64,000 nucleotides of DNA, from positions 372,001-436,000 of the forward strand of contig JADJXG010000001.1 in assembly GCA_016715965.1 (NCBI GenBank). Reading direction: 5' to 3'. Below the pieces are notes generated by a model. The model saw nothing but the letters and a program-made list of their open reading frames with translations. It searched no databases and was not told the origin of the DNA. Origin of the DNA: Saprospiraceae bacterium (GTDB lineage Bacteria > Bacteroidota > Bacteroidia > Chitinophagales > Saprospiraceae). Each line of letters opens with the position of its first letter. The stretch's first letter is position 1. Positions 9,050 through 18,153 of the stretch are shown here, piece after piece. A program made the position numbers and the translations under genes.

Positions 9050-9057
9050 TAAATTTG
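9050..9057 (+). promoter_or_regulatory. -7 element directly before mlaE
   Basis: TAAATTTG followed by C, a full TAnnTTTG match ending only 8 bases before ATG 9066. A start 6-7 bases downstream would give an almost leaderless mRNA. Confidence 0.45.
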
Positions 9058-9065
9058 CGGCAGCA

Positions 9066-9806
9066 ATGAGAATTTTACATCACTTTGGTAGTTATGTCAT
9101 TTGGTTGGGTCAGGTTTGGAAAAAACCTGAAAACTTACGAATGTATTGGAAAGAGACTTTGCGACAAATGGAAGTCATTGGTATAGGGTCAATCATCATC
9201 GTAGGGTTAATTGCTATTTTTATTGGTGCGGTAACAGCTGTGCAGTTTTCTTATCAAATGGAAGGTACGCTGATACCCAGGTTTTACATTGGTTATATTG
9301 TGAGAGATATGACCATTATTGAACTAGCTCCTACATTTTCCTGCATGGTCCTTGCGGGTAAAGTCGGATCAAGCCTTGCATCGGAGCTTGGAGGAATGCG
9401 TCAAAAAGAACACATCGATGCCATGGAAATTATGGGCGTAAATACCGCCGCATTTTTAATTCAACCGAAAATTATAGCCGCTGTTACAGTGATTCCGATG
9501 TTGGTTTGTTTGGCTGCAGGGATCAGCATTGTCGGTGGATATCTGGCGAGTGTACCCATGGGATTGTTTAGCAATGAAGAATATATTCAGGGTCTCAGAT
9601 CATTTTTTGAACCCTATAATGTAACCGTTATGTTTGTAAAATCGGTCGTATTTTCCTTTTTATTAACGACTGTATCTTGTTATCAGGGATATTTTGTAAA
9701 AGGAGGAAGTATCGAATTGGGACATGCAAGTACACAGGCTGTTGTGTTTTCAAATATATTAATTTTACTTTCGGATTATTTAATAGCCATGTTAATGACC
9801 TCATGA
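9066..9806 (+). CDS. mlaE: MlaE-family ABC transporter permease
   Basis: 246 residues from ATG 9066; the TTG at 9033 precedes the -7 element and is not a credible start. It is a MlaE/YrbE permease with about five to six membrane segments and the family core ELAPTFSCMVLAGKVGSSLASELGGMR-KEHIDAMEIMG. MlaE forms the inner-membrane dimer of the MlaFEDB system, which moves phospholipids between the inner and outer membranes. The stop codon overlaps the mlaF start (ATGA), implying translational coupling. No MlaD (MCE) gene follows; the next gene is a HlyD/MacA-type adaptor. Confidence 0.92.
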   Translation: MRILHHFGSYVIWLGQVWKKPENLRMYWKETLRQMEVIGIGSIIIVGLIAIFIGAVTAVQFSYQMEGTLIPRFYIGYIVRDMTIIELAPTFSCMVLAGKVGSSLASELGGMRQKEHIDAMEIMGVNTAAFLIQPKIIAAVTVIPMLVCLAAGISIVGGYLASVPMGLFSNEEYIQGLRSFFEPYNVTVMFVKSVVFSFLLTTVSCYQGYFVKGGSIELGHASTQAVVFSNILILLSDYLIAMLMTS

Positions 9807-10555
9807 TCCGGGCTGAAAATATATTCAAAAGCTTTGGCGATCATCAGGTGCTCAATGATGTAAATTGTCTGTTTGAACGCGGAAAAACGAATTTGATCAT
9901 TGGCCGATCCGGTGCAGGTAAGACAGTGTTGTTAAAAATTCTAATTGGTCTTATCGAACCATCTTCAGGACGGGTGTATTATGACCAAGTAGAGTTTTAT
10001 TCCTTGTCGAAACAAGAGAAAAGAGAACTCAGAATGCAGATTGGAATGCTATTTCAGGGTTCTGCCCTGTTTGATTCGATGACTGTGGAAGAAAACATAC
10101 GATTTCCCATGGATATGTTTACCAAACAGACTTCGAAAGAAAAAGAAAAGAGGGTCAATTATTGTTTAGAAAGAGTCAATCTTGAAGGGCAAAATAAGAA
10201 ATACCCTTCTGAGTTATCCGGAGGAATGCAAAAAAGAGTTGGAATCGCACGAGCCATTGTTTTGAATCCAAAATATCTTTTTTGCGATGAACCCAATAGT
10301 GGACTGGATCCAAAGACATCGATTGTCATTGATGAACTTATTTCAGACATAACACATGATTTAAATACAATTACTATTATCAACACACATGACATGAATA
10401 GTGTAATGCAAATTGGCGAAAAGATCTTTTTTATTCATGATGGAGAGCTGCACTGGACCGGTACCAGTGCTGAAGTACTCAACAATCAGGATGAGGAATT
10501 ACAAGGATTTATTTTTGCATCACCATTCTTGCAAAGGCTTAGGGCGAACATGTAA
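9803..10555 (+). CDS. mlaF: MlaF-like ABC transporter ATP-binding protein
   Basis: 250 residues starting at ATG 9803, overlapping the mlaE stop by ATGA. All ATPase motifs are present: Walker A GRSGAGKT (34-41), Q-loop MLFQGSALFDSM, signature LSGGMQKRVGIARAI, Walker B YLFCDEPNSGLDP and H-loop INTHDMNSV. The FQGSALFDSMTV stretch and the GLDP D-loop match MlaF/Ttg2A rather than drug exporters. It powers lipid transport through MlaE at the inner membrane. Confidence 0.92.
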   Translation: MIRAENIFKSFGDHQVLNDVNCLFERGKTNLIIGRSGAGKTVLLKILIGLIEPSSGRVYYDQVEFYSLSKQEKRELRMQIGMLFQGSALFDSMTVEENIRFPMDMFTKQTSKEKEKRVNYCLERVNLEGQNKKYPSELSGGMQKRVGIARAIVLNPKYLFCDEPNSGLDPKTSIVIDELISDITHDLNTITIINTHDMNSVMQIGEKIFFIHDGELHWTGTSAEVLNNQDEELQGFIFASPFLQRLRANM

Positions 10556-10608
10556 TCAAATAAATTCTGTCCAAATAATATCTTTCACAAATCAGAACTG
10601 AATAAAAA

Positions 10609-12000
10609 ATGAGTAAGTGGCGCAACAAATGGATCTGGTCTGCTGCAATAGTTATTGCAATGCTTTTAGTTGCGGTGTTTTACAAAACCAAAACCAGGCC
10701 CAAGGGGATTGAAGTAACTATTGAGCAGGTATTCAAAAGAACTCTCACAGAAACGGTTTCCGCCAGTGGTAAAATATATCCTGAAAAAGAAATTAAAATC
10801 TCATCTGATGTTTCAGGAGAGATCACTGAACTTTTTGTAGAGGAAGGTGATTCTGTGACCATGGGTCAAATCCTTGCAAGAATTAATCCGGATGTCTATG
10901 AGTCAGCAGTTGAACGCACTACCGCAGGAGTAAATGTAGCCAGGTCTCAGGCAAAAGCCACCATGGTCAATATTAAAGCAGCCCAAGCTCAAAGGGACCA
11001 AATAAGATCTCAATTACAGAATGCAAATAATATTTTAGAGCGCAGCAAAAAATTATACCAGCAAGGCGTGATTTCCAAAGCAGAATTGGAAACTGCAGAG
11101 ACCAATTCCCAAAATCTTGAATCCAATTTGCGTTCTGCAGAAGCCAATGTAGAGGCTATGATCAGGCAGTCAGAGGGCTCAGGTTATGGTGTGAAAGATG
11201 CGGAAGCAATGTTGAAAGAACAAAAAACAAATTTGGGAAGAACCATTCTAAAAGCTCCTGTCAGCGGTATTGTATCCCAGCTAAGTGTAGAAAGAGGAGA
11301 AAGAGTCGTAGGGACGGTCCAAATGTCAGGCACAGAAATGATGCGCATTGCAGATCTCAGTGTCATGGAGGTTCAAATTGAAGTCAGCGAGAATGACATC
11401 GTAAGAATTGAAAAAGGAAATCAAGCCGATATTGAAGTGGATGCCTGGAAAAATAAAAATTTTACTGGTTATGTCACAGAAATTTCGAATAGCGCCACCA
11501 ATTTAGGAGCAGTGCAATTGACAAATGATCAGGTGGCCAAATTTATAGTAAAAGTTAGAATTGACAGCAGTTCCTACAGAGATTTATTAAAAGAAAAAGG
11601 CTCATCACCATTCAAACCCGGAATGTCCGCAACTGTTGAGATAAAAACCTTTACTGTAGAAAATGCGCTGTCGGTACCTATTCAATCCGTAAGAGCCTTC
11701 AATCCGGATGAGGAGAATCAGAAAACTGAAAAGAAGATTTCAGAAGTCGATACCAAAGGAATTCCCAATGACCCAAGCCAACAGACTATAGAATTAAACA
11801 AAAGTAAATATTTAGAGGCAGTCTTTGTCAAGTCCGGAGATACAGTGATCAGAAAGCAAGTAACAACAGGAATCCAAGATCAAAATTATATAGAAATCAA
11901 GCAAGGACTGATGGAAAAGGAAGAAGTGATTAGCGGTCCTTACTCAGCCATTAGCCGAGATTTAAAAAATGGAAGCAGAATTCGCCTCAAAAAGGAATAG
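10609..12000 (+). CDS. HlyD/MacA-type efflux periplasmic adaptor
   Basis: 463 residues. One N-terminal membrane anchor (residues about 10-25), a split lipoyl/barrel-sandwich domain (SASGKIYPEKEIKISSDVSG ... ILKAPVSGIVSQL), a long coiled-coil hairpin (about 95-200, rich in AQAQRDQ, LEAE repeats) and a beta-barrel. It resembles MacA, the adaptor that links an inner-membrane transporter to TolC. It starts 53 bases after mlaF, and no MacB or RND pump is next to it. Partnership with MlaEF or with the TolC gene at 18-19.6 kb is speculation. Residues about 350-395 are an extra lysine/glutamate-rich insertion. Confidence 0.82.
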   Translation: MSKWRNKWIWSAAIVIAMLLVAVFYKTKTRPKGIEVTIEQVFKRTLTETVSASGKIYPEKEIKISSDVSGEITELFVEEGDSVTMGQILARINPDVYESAVERTTAGVNVARSQAKATMVNIKAAQAQRDQIRSQLQNANNILERSKKLYQQGVISKAELETAETNSQNLESNLRSAEANVEAMIRQSEGSGYGVKDAEAMLKEQKTNLGRTILKAPVSGIVSQLSVERGERVVGTVQMSGTEMMRIADLSVMEVQIEVSENDIVRIEKGNQADIEVDAWKNKNFTGYVTEISNSATNLGAVQLTNDQVAKFIVKVRIDSSSYRDLLKEKGSSPFKPGMSATVEIKTFTVENALSVPIQSVRAFNPDEENQKTEKKISEVDTKGIPNDPSQQTIELNKSKYLEAVFVKSGDTVIRKQVTTGIQDQNYIEIKQGLMEKEEVISGPYSAISRDLKNGSRIRLKKE

Positions 12001-12020
12001 ACTTCAATTATAAATAAAGA

Positions 12021-12461
12021 ATGTCATTGAAAAAATCTTTCCTCCTTGTATTCTTGCTTTTTGTCACGGACGCGGAAATCATGGCACAAAACATCTGGCC
12101 GGTATTAAGCCAGGTAAGTTATCAAAAAATAAAGGATGAAAATCTGGGCTTTGAAGTGGACTACCCAATTTTTGGAAGTGAGTTAAAAGCGCTAAATGGT
12201 AAATGGGTGCAGCTTAAAGGATATATCATACCTACAGATGGTTACAAAAGCCATAAGGAGTTTGTATTCTCCGCTTATCCCTATAAAAACTGCTATTTCT
12301 GTGGAGGAGCCGGACCCGAAACAGTGATCGAAGTAGAATCTGTAAAAGGTATCCAATTTAGCTCCGAAAAAATTGAAATTAGGGGCAAATTAAAATTGAA
12401 CGCCACAGATCTTAACCGGCTGATGTTTATCCTAACAGATGCTGAATTGATTGACCCTTAG
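12021..12461 (+). CDS. Exported protein with CxxC motif, DUF3299-like
   Basis: 146 residues with a signal peptide (cleavage near IMAQN). The mature part has an OB-fold-like pattern: GKWVQLKGYIIPTDGYKS, a PYKNCYFCGGAGPE cysteine pair, then VEVESVKG and a final strand set. The layout (KGY-I-P followed by a Cys-x-x-Cys patch) resembles the DUF3299 family of periplasmic proteins; that assignment is by eye. The two cysteines could form a disulfide or bind metal. It begins 20 bases after the adaptor gene and probably belongs to the same transcript. Function unknown. Confidence 0.6.
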   Translation: MSLKKSFLLVFLLFVTDAEIMAQNIWPVLSQVSYQKIKDENLGFEVDYPIFGSELKALNGKWVQLKGYIIPTDGYKSHKEFVFSAYPYKNCYFCGGAGPETVIEVESVKGIQFSSEKIEIRGKLKLNATDLNRLMFILTDAELIDP

Positions 12462-12539
12462 AAATTCTTTTATTGTTGAAAATCAGGAAATTAATTGAAA
12501 CTGGCGGATATTGACCCAAAATAATGTTAAAATATAAAC

Positions 12540-12558
12540 AGCCTCCTTTGAAGAGGCT
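12540..12558 (+). terminator. Small hairpin upstream of the desaturase gene
   Basis: AGCCTC, 7-base loop, GAGGCT: a perfect 6-bp stem followed by ATAAAA rather than a T-tract. It may end the preceding transcript. It overlaps the -33 region of the desaturase promoter, so a regulatory role is also possible. Confidence 0.35.
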
Positions 12559-12567
12559 ATAAAAGTG

Positions 12568-12575
12568 TATATTTG
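12568..12575 (+). promoter_or_regulatory. -7 promoter element of the desaturase gene
   Basis: TATATTTG followed by C, with TTTG at 12547-12550 as a -33 candidate (17-base spacing). Predicted leader of about 20 bases to ATG 12603. Confidence 0.55.
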
Positions 12576-12602
12576 CGACCGCAATTAGATTTTTATTCAA
12601 AA

Positions 12603-13646
12603 ATGAGTATTGAAAAGCAAGAATTTATATCAAAAGTTAAAATAGCACTCAGAACGCTTAAAGAATATCAGGTTCCTGACCATAGAAAAGCTTTGATTCA
12701 AATCATTAATTCATTTGGACCTTTTATAGGAATCTGGGCATTCGTTTACGTGCTTTGGGATTACAGCATTATCGCCAGTTTGTTATTGTGTGTGTTGAAT
12801 TCGTTTTTTCTGGTGAGAATATTTATCATCCAACACGATTGTGGTCATCAAACCTTTGTCAGTTCTAAAAATGCAAGGCACATCATTGGGTATATTTGCA
12901 GTTTGATGAGTTCGGTGCCCTACTTTTATTGGGCAAAATCACATCATTTCCACCACCAGAACAATGGCATGCTAGAAGTGAGGGACATTGGTGATATTGA
13001 CACGCTCACTGTAGAAGAATTTTCCAAGTTATCGAAATTTAATCAATTCAAATACAAAGTGTACAGGTCACCACTTGTGATGTTTTTATTGGGTCCGATC
13101 TACTACATTTTTATACACAACAGGCTACCATTGGTCCAACTTAAAGAATTCAAAAAATACAATTTAAGCTTATATCTCAACAACCTTGTTCATGCTGCTT
13201 TTATTGTTTTGCTTTGTGTTTTACTTGAATGGCAAAAAGTATTGTTCATTCATTTTATTACTCTTTCTCTTTTTTCCATTATTGCCATCTGGTTTTTTTA
13301 TATCCAACACCAGCACGAAGAAGGTTACAAGGAATGGAAAAATAGATGGGAGTTTATGTATGCAGCAATAAAAGGAAGCACTTATTATAAATTGCCGGGT
13401 ATCATAAACTGGTTGACAGGCAATATTGCCATTCATCACATCCATCATCTAAATCCATCGATTCCCAACTATCATTTGAAAAAATGCCTTGACAGAATTC
13501 CATGGTTTACAAGCTTTACCACCCAGCTTGGATTTATTGAAAGTCTTAAATTGGCTTCCCATAAATTATGGGATGAAAATCAAAAAAGAATGATCAGTTT
13601 TAGGGAATACAATCAAATGGTTAGACTGGGGTTGGTCAAGATTTAA
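12603..13646 (+). CDS. Membrane fatty acid desaturase
   Basis: 347 residues from ATG 12603; an earlier TTG overlaps the promoter. The three histidine boxes of the di-iron membrane desaturases are complete: HDCGH (78-82), SHHFHH (113-118) and NIAIHHIHHLNP near residue 280. Several hydrophobic segments place it in the inner membrane. It inserts a double bond into acyl chains of membrane lipids, typically delta-9 or delta-12 in this group, and is often cold-induced. Regiochemistry cannot be read from the sequence. Single gene with its own promoter. Confidence 0.9.
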   Translation: MSIEKQEFISKVKIALRTLKEYQVPDHRKALIQIINSFGPFIGIWAFVYVLWDYSIIASLLLCVLNSFFLVRIFIIQHDCGHQTFVSSKNARHIIGYICSLMSSVPYFYWAKSHHFHHQNNGMLEVRDIGDIDTLTVEEFSKLSKFNQFKYKVYRSPLVMFLLGPIYYIFIHNRLPLVQLKEFKKYNLSLYLNNLVHAAFIVLLCVLLEWQKVLFIHFITLSLFSIIAIWFFYIQHQHEEGYKEWKNRWEFMYAAIKGSTYYKLPGIINWLTGNIAIHHIHHLNPSIPNYHLKKCLDRIPWFTSFTTQLGFIESLKLASHKLWDENQKRMISFREYNQMVRLGLVKI

Positions 13647-13685
13647 TTTACCACAACTCTACCTATTCTTTTAAATGATTGGTAT

Positions 13686-13693
13686 TATCTTTG
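13686..13693 (+). promoter_or_regulatory. -7 element directly before mfd
   Basis: TATCTTTG followed by C, ending 6 bases before GTG 13700. The first candidate start (TTG 13679) lies upstream of the element, so it cannot be used by this promoter. Confidence 0.5.
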
Positions 13694-13699
13694 CGCACT

Positions 13700-16600
13700 G
13701 TGTCTGACAAACAGCCACTTGCTCCTTATTTTCTCATAGACCCTTTGGCAAAAAACCTGCTGAAGGTTCTGACAGAAAATCAGAAAAATATCCGAATCAC
13801 CGGCATGGTAGGTTCACGGGACAGTATTTTGTTTGTTTCACTAATGCAGACTTACCAAAAAAAACTTTTGGTTATATGCAATACAAAGGAGGAGGCTCAA
13901 TTTCTAGTCGATGATCTAAGGGCATTTTGCCAGCAAAAGGAAGTTTACTTTTTTCCAGATTCCTTCAAAAAACCTGGCGTTTTTGATCACATAGATCTTT
14001 TTCAGATCCAAGAAAGAATTGACACCATCTCTGCTTTGCCATCAGTCCAAGCTAAAATCATCGTCAGCTATCCAGAGTCATTGTTTGAAAAAATTGCAAA
14101 GCCAGAAGAATTTCACCGCAAAAGTCTCCGCTTTAAAAAAGGAGAACAGACCGATGTGGATCTGGTGATTGAGCAACTGGTGAAATATGGATTTAAAAGA
14201 GTTGACTTTGTGTATGAACCTGGACAGTTCTCTATCCGAGGAGGGATCATGGACATTTTTTCTTTTTCGAGCGAATACCCTTACAGAATAGAGCTGACTG
14301 ATATTGATATTGAAAGCATTCGCACTTTTGACACCCAATCTCAACTTTCTCTTAAGAACATTGGAGAATTCAGCATAGTCCCCAATGTCAATTTAGAGTT
14401 TGAAAATATCCGAAAATTCAATCTGGGAGAATTGTTGACAGATGACACGCTTGTTTTTTTTCAAGACCCGCTTTTCCTTCAGGATCAATTGCAAAAATGC
14501 TTTGAAGAAGCTGAAAAATTTGCCAATAAAATGATCCATTATGATGATGAAGAGAAAAATGAGATTATTCAACAAAGGGCTTTTGTATATCCCGGAGATC
14601 TCTTAGAAAGCCTCCATTCCCTCTCCAAAATATATTACCAAGAAGTTCCTCAAACTTTGGCAGATGTCGTTACAATCCATGCAGAATGCAAACCACAACC
14701 AAGTATTCATAAGAATTTTAATTTGTTGATTGAGCTGATAAAGGATCTGAATGAAAAAAAATTCCAGGTATATATATGCACCAACACCTCACAACAAATT
14801 GAAAGATTTTATAAAATATTTGAAGATCTAAAAGCTCAAATTGAATTTACGCCGGTATTGATTTCTATCAGAGAAGGATTCATCGATGATGAAATGAAAC
14901 TGGTTTGTTTTACGGATCACCAGATCTTTTCAAGATATCATGCAAGCAAAACCAGAAAGAAATTTTCTGGTGATCAAGCCTCAAGCATTAAATTACTCAG
15001 AGAGTTGCAATCCGGTGATTTTGTTTCCCATCTTGATCACGGAATAGGAAGGTTTGCGGGACTTGAAAAAATTAATGTAAATGGTCAATTGCAAGAGGCG
15101 GTACGACTGATTTACAAGAACAATGATATTCTATATGTAAGCATCCATTCACTCCATAAGATCAGTAAATATGTAGGTCAAGAAGGGACAGAACCCAGCT
15201 TGCACAAACTGGGATCAGATCAATGGAAGCAACTCAAACAGAAAACCAAACAGAAAGTAAAAGACATTGCCCGAGAATTGATCAAACTCTATGCGGCCAG
15301 AAAAGCTGCAAAGGGCTATGCCTTTTCACCAGACAATTATTTACAAACAGAACTAGAAGCTTCTTTCATTTATGAGGATACTCCGGATCAGGGTAAAGCG
15401 ACGATTGATGTAAAAAATGACATGGAAAAACCACATCCTATGGACCGATTGATATGCGGCGATGTGGGATTTGGTAAAACTGAAGTGGCGATCAGAGCTG
15501 CTTTTAAATGCGTACAAGATGGTAAGCAAGTTGCAGTACTGGTCCCAACTACGATTCTTGCGCTCCAGCATTTTCGAACCTTTAAAGAGCGGTTCAAAGA
15601 ATTTCCATTGGATGTGGATTATATTTCAAGATTCAGAACCGCCAAAGAAAAGACAGCCATTTTTAAAAAGTTAAAATCAGGTCAGCTGGACATCATCATA
15701 GGTACCCATAGCCTACTGAGTAAATCCACAGAATTTAAAGACTTAGGATTACTGATTATCGATGAAGAACAAAAATTTGGTGTGGCATCCAAAGAAAAGC
15801 TGAGAAAGTTCAAGGTCAATGTTGATACTTTGACGTTAACCGCCACGCCCATTCCCAGAACCTTGCAATTCTCACTTATGGCTGCCAGGGATCTGAGTGT
15901 GATCAATACTCCCCCACCCAATCGACAGCCCATCCATACAGAGCGCAGGGTTTTCAGTGATGATTTAGTCCGCGATGCCATTATGAATGAAGTCTACCGC
16001 GGTGGACAAGTCTTTTTTGTACACAACAGGGTCAAAAATTTAAATGAAATCAAAGAAATGATCCAACAATTGTGTCCTGATGTCAGCGTCGCGGTAGCAC
16101 ACGGACAGATGGAAGCAGAAAACCTGGAAAAAATACTGGTCGAATTTATTGATCACGAATATGATGTTTTGGTCAGTACCAACATCATTGAGACAGGTTT
16201 GGATATACCCAATGCCAATACCATTATTATCAACAATGCCCATCAATTTGGTTTAAGTGACCTGCATCAGTTGAGGGGTCGTGTGGGAAGATCCAACCGG
16301 AAGGCCTATTGCTATTTGTTTGCCCCACCATCCTCTGCCTTGAGCACAGAAGCGAGAAAACGTTTGAAAACGCTGGAAGAGTTTTCAGATTTGGGAAGTG
16401 GATTTCAAATATCGATGCGCGATTTGGACATTAGGGGAGCAGGTAATTTACTTGGAGGGGAGCAAAGCGGTTTTATCACAGACATAGGATATGAAACGTA
16501 TCAGAGAATATTGGAAGAAGCCATGGATGAACTGAAAGAAGATGAATATGGAGATTTGTTTCAGGAAGAATTGAAAAGTAAAAAGGAATATGTCAAGGAT

Positions 16601-17065
16601 ACCATTATTGACAGTGATACAGAAATGTTTATTCCGGACGATTATGTGAGTCAAACCCAAGAAAGATTGTCCCTGTACCAACAATTGGACAAGCTAATGG
16701 GAGAGGATGAAATCAAACAATTTACCGCGATGCTGACCGATCGGTTTGGCCCGGTACCAAAGTCGGTGGACGAGTTGTTTGAAGGTCTGAGGACCCGATG
16801 GATTGCCCGACAAATGGGGATCGAAAGAGTTGTTCTAAAGAGGAAAAAGCTGCAGGCCTATTTTATTTCCAATCCTCAATCCAGTTTTTATGAAAGTCCT
16901 TATTTTCAAAGTCTGGTGAAATCCATGGGCATTCCCGAAATATCATGTCAATTTAGTTTAAAACAATCTCATCAGAATTTGATCCTTGTGGCTGAAAACG
17001 TCAGAACCCTAAGGCAAGCTCAAAATTTGCTGTTGGGACTGCATAAAATAGTTTTGGATCATTAA
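13700..17065 (+). CDS. mfd: Transcription-repair coupling factor Mfd
   Basis: 1121 residues from GTG 13700, normal Mfd length. Mfd displaces RNA polymerase stalled at DNA lesions and recruits UvrA. Domains in order: an N-terminal UvrB-like region (to about 330), the CarD-like RNA polymerase interaction domain (about 440-510, SGDFVSHLDHGIGRFAGLEKI), and a RecG-like translocase with Walker A GDVGFGKTE, the DEEQ box (LLIIDEEQKFGV), TATPIPRTL and the QLRGRVGRS motif VI. A C-terminal TRCF domain follows (about 980-1090). The start is chosen as GTG because upstream codons lie in the promoter; this would make the mRNA nearly leaderless. No gene shares the operon. Confidence 0.95.
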   Translation: MSDKQPLAPYFLIDPLAKNLLKVLTENQKNIRITGMVGSRDSILFVSLMQTYQKKLLVICNTKEEAQFLVDDLRAFCQQKEVYFFPDSFKKPGVFDHIDLFQIQERIDTISALPSVQAKIIVSYPESLFEKIAKPEEFHRKSLRFKKGEQTDVDLVIEQLVKYGFKRVDFVYEPGQFSIRGGIMDIFSFSSEYPYRIELTDIDIESIRTFDTQSQLSLKNIGEFSIVPNVNLEFENIRKFNLGELLTDDTLVFFQDPLFLQDQLQKCFEEAEKFANKMIHYDDEEKNEIIQQRAFVYPGDLLESLHSLSKIYYQEVPQTLADVVTIHAECKPQPSIHKNFNLLIELIKDLNEKKFQVYICTNTSQQIERFYKIFEDLKAQIEFTPVLISIREGFIDDEMKLVCFTDHQIFSRYHASKTRKKFSGDQASSIKLLRELQSGDFVSHLDHGIGRFAGLEKINVNGQLQEAVRLIYKNNDILYVSIHSLHKISKYVGQEGTEPSLHKLGSDQWKQLKQKTKQKVKDIARELIKLYAARKAAKGYAFSPDNYLQTELEASFIYEDTPDQGKATIDVKNDMEKPHPMDRLICGDVGFGKTEVAIRAAFKCVQDGKQVAVLVPTTILALQHFRTFKERFKEFPLDVDYISRFRTAKEKTAIFKKLKSGQLDIIIGTHSLLSKSTEFKDLGLLIIDEEQKFGVASKEKLRKFKVNVDTLTLTATPIPRTLQFSLMAARDLSVINTPPPNRQPIHTERRVFSDDLVRDAIMNEVYRGGQVFFVHNRVKNLNEIKEMIQQLCPDVSVAVAHGQMEAENLEKILVEFIDHEYDVLVSTNIIETGLDIPNANTIIINNAHQFGLSDLHQLRGRVGRSNRKAYCYLFAPPSSALSTEARKRLKTLEEFSDLGSGFQISMRDLDIRGAGNLLGGEQSGFITDIGYETYQRILEEAMDELKEDEYGDLFQEELKSKKEYVKDTIIDSDTEMFIPDDYVSQTQERLSLYQQLDKLMGEDEIKQFTAMLTDRFGPVPKSVDELFEGLRTRWIARQMGIERVVLKRKKLQAYFISNPQSSFYESPYFQSLVKSMGIPEISCQFSLKQSHQNLILVAENVRTLRQAQNLLLGLHKIVLDH

Positions 17066-17080
17066 GGCAAATTGGTACTT

Positions 17081-17114
17081 TTTGGGTACCCTAAACCTAC
17101 AGTTCATATTTTTG
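17081..17114 (+). promoter_or_regulatory. Promoter of the NifU-like gene
   Basis: TTTG at 17081-17084, 22-base spacer, TATTTTTG at 17107-17114, giving a leader of about 17 bases to ATG 17138. A short GGTAC/GTACC hairpin lies at the -33 box. Confidence 0.5.
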
Positions 17115-17137
17115 TTTACTATCTATAATTTAAAAAT

Positions 17138-17755
17138 ATGGAAACCATCCAATCCAAACCAGCGATTTTGCTTTATACTGAGCAGACTCCCAATCCTGAG
17201 TCCCTGAAATTTGTGAGCAACAGAATTCTGTATAAGGGCATCGCAGAATTCAAGGATCCCGATGCGGCTAAAGGCTGGTCTGTGTTGGCTGAAGCCTTGT
17301 TTGGCCTGGAATATGTCAAATCCGTTTATATCTCAAATAATTTTGTGACCATTACTAAAAAACCCGGAGAAGAGTGGCATGAGATTATGATTCCGGCAAA
17401 AGAATTTATCAGAAGCTTTATTGTAGAAAATGCGGATAAAGATTTCGTTTCTCCTGATTTTGAACAACACAAAAGGGAGATTGAAAAACAGAACTCAGGA
17501 GCTGATTACAATGAAGAAGACCAAAATACGGTGACAAGGATCAAAGAAATCATCGAGCAATATGTCAAACCGGCCGTAGAAATGGACGGTGGAAATATTG
17601 AGTTTAAGTCCTATCAGGATGGGGTGGTGACAGTCTATATGCAGGGTTCCTGCAGTGGATGTCCTTCGAGCACTGTTACTTTAAAAGCTGGTATTGAAGG
17701 TCTGATGAAGAGAATGCTTCCTTCCGTCAGGGAGGTGGTGGCTGAAGCACAATGA
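17138..17755 (+). CDS. NifU-like Fe-S cluster carrier (Nfu family)
   Basis: 205 residues in two domains. Residues about 10-95 match the Nfu N-terminal domain (YTEQTPNPESLKFVSNR ... FGLEYVKSVYISNNFVTITK). Residues about 130-203 match the NifU C-terminal domain with the cluster-binding GSCSGCPSS motif and the preceding VEMDGGNIEF. This architecture is that of Nfu1/NfuA-type carriers, which pass 4Fe-4S clusters to target enzymes. Cytoplasmic. It has its own promoter and is followed 13 bases later by a VOC-fold gene. Confidence 0.9.
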   Translation: METIQSKPAILLYTEQTPNPESLKFVSNRILYKGIAEFKDPDAAKGWSVLAEALFGLEYVKSVYISNNFVTITKKPGEEWHEIMIPAKEFIRSFIVENADKDFVSPDFEQHKREIEKQNSGADYNEEDQNTVTRIKEIIEQYVKPAVEMDGGNIEFKSYQDGVVTVYMQGSCSGCPSSTVTLKAGIEGLMKRMLPSVREVVAEAQ

Positions 17756-17768
17756 GCTTACAATTTTA

Positions 17769-18152
17769 ATGGAAAACCATTTTATACAAGGTGGATTTAA
17801 TTGGGCAGATCTCACCGTTCCAAACGCGGATGAACTTAGAAATTTTTATTCAACTGTAATCGGCTATAGTCATACCGCCATTGAGATGGGTGGATATGAA
17901 GATTATTGTATGAACAGCCCGGTTGATGGATTGACCAAAACAGGAATATGTCATGCCAAAGGTGTAAATGGCAATTTGCCACCGGTTTGGTTGATCTATT
18001 TTAATGTAAAAAATCTTGAAGAGAGTTTAGAGCAAGTCATCGCTCTGGGTGGTAAAATTATTTCTCCTGCAAGATCCTACGGCCCCGGAGCAAGTTATGC
18101 CGTCATCCAGGATCCCGGAGGGGCTTATTGTGCCTTATACCAACCCAGTTAA
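17769..18152 (+). CDS. VOC family protein (glyoxalase/bleomycin-resistance fold)
   Basis: 127 residues with the betaalphabetabetabeta VOC pattern: FNWADLTVPNADELRNFYSTVIGY and IQDPGGAYCALYQP at the end. The fold covers metal-dependent lyases, isomerases and resistance proteins; the reaction is unknown. His19-type ligands of classic glyoxalase I are not obvious, so it may be a substrate-binding member. The stop codon is one base from the stop of the converging TolC gene, with no terminator between. Confidence 0.8.
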   Translation: MENHFIQGGFNWADLTVPNADELRNFYSTVIGYSHTAIEMGGYEDYCMNSPVDGLTKTGICHAKGVNGNLPPVWLIYFNVKNLEESLEQVIALGGKIISPARSYGPGASYAVIQDPGGAYCALYQPS

Positions 18153-18153
18153 A

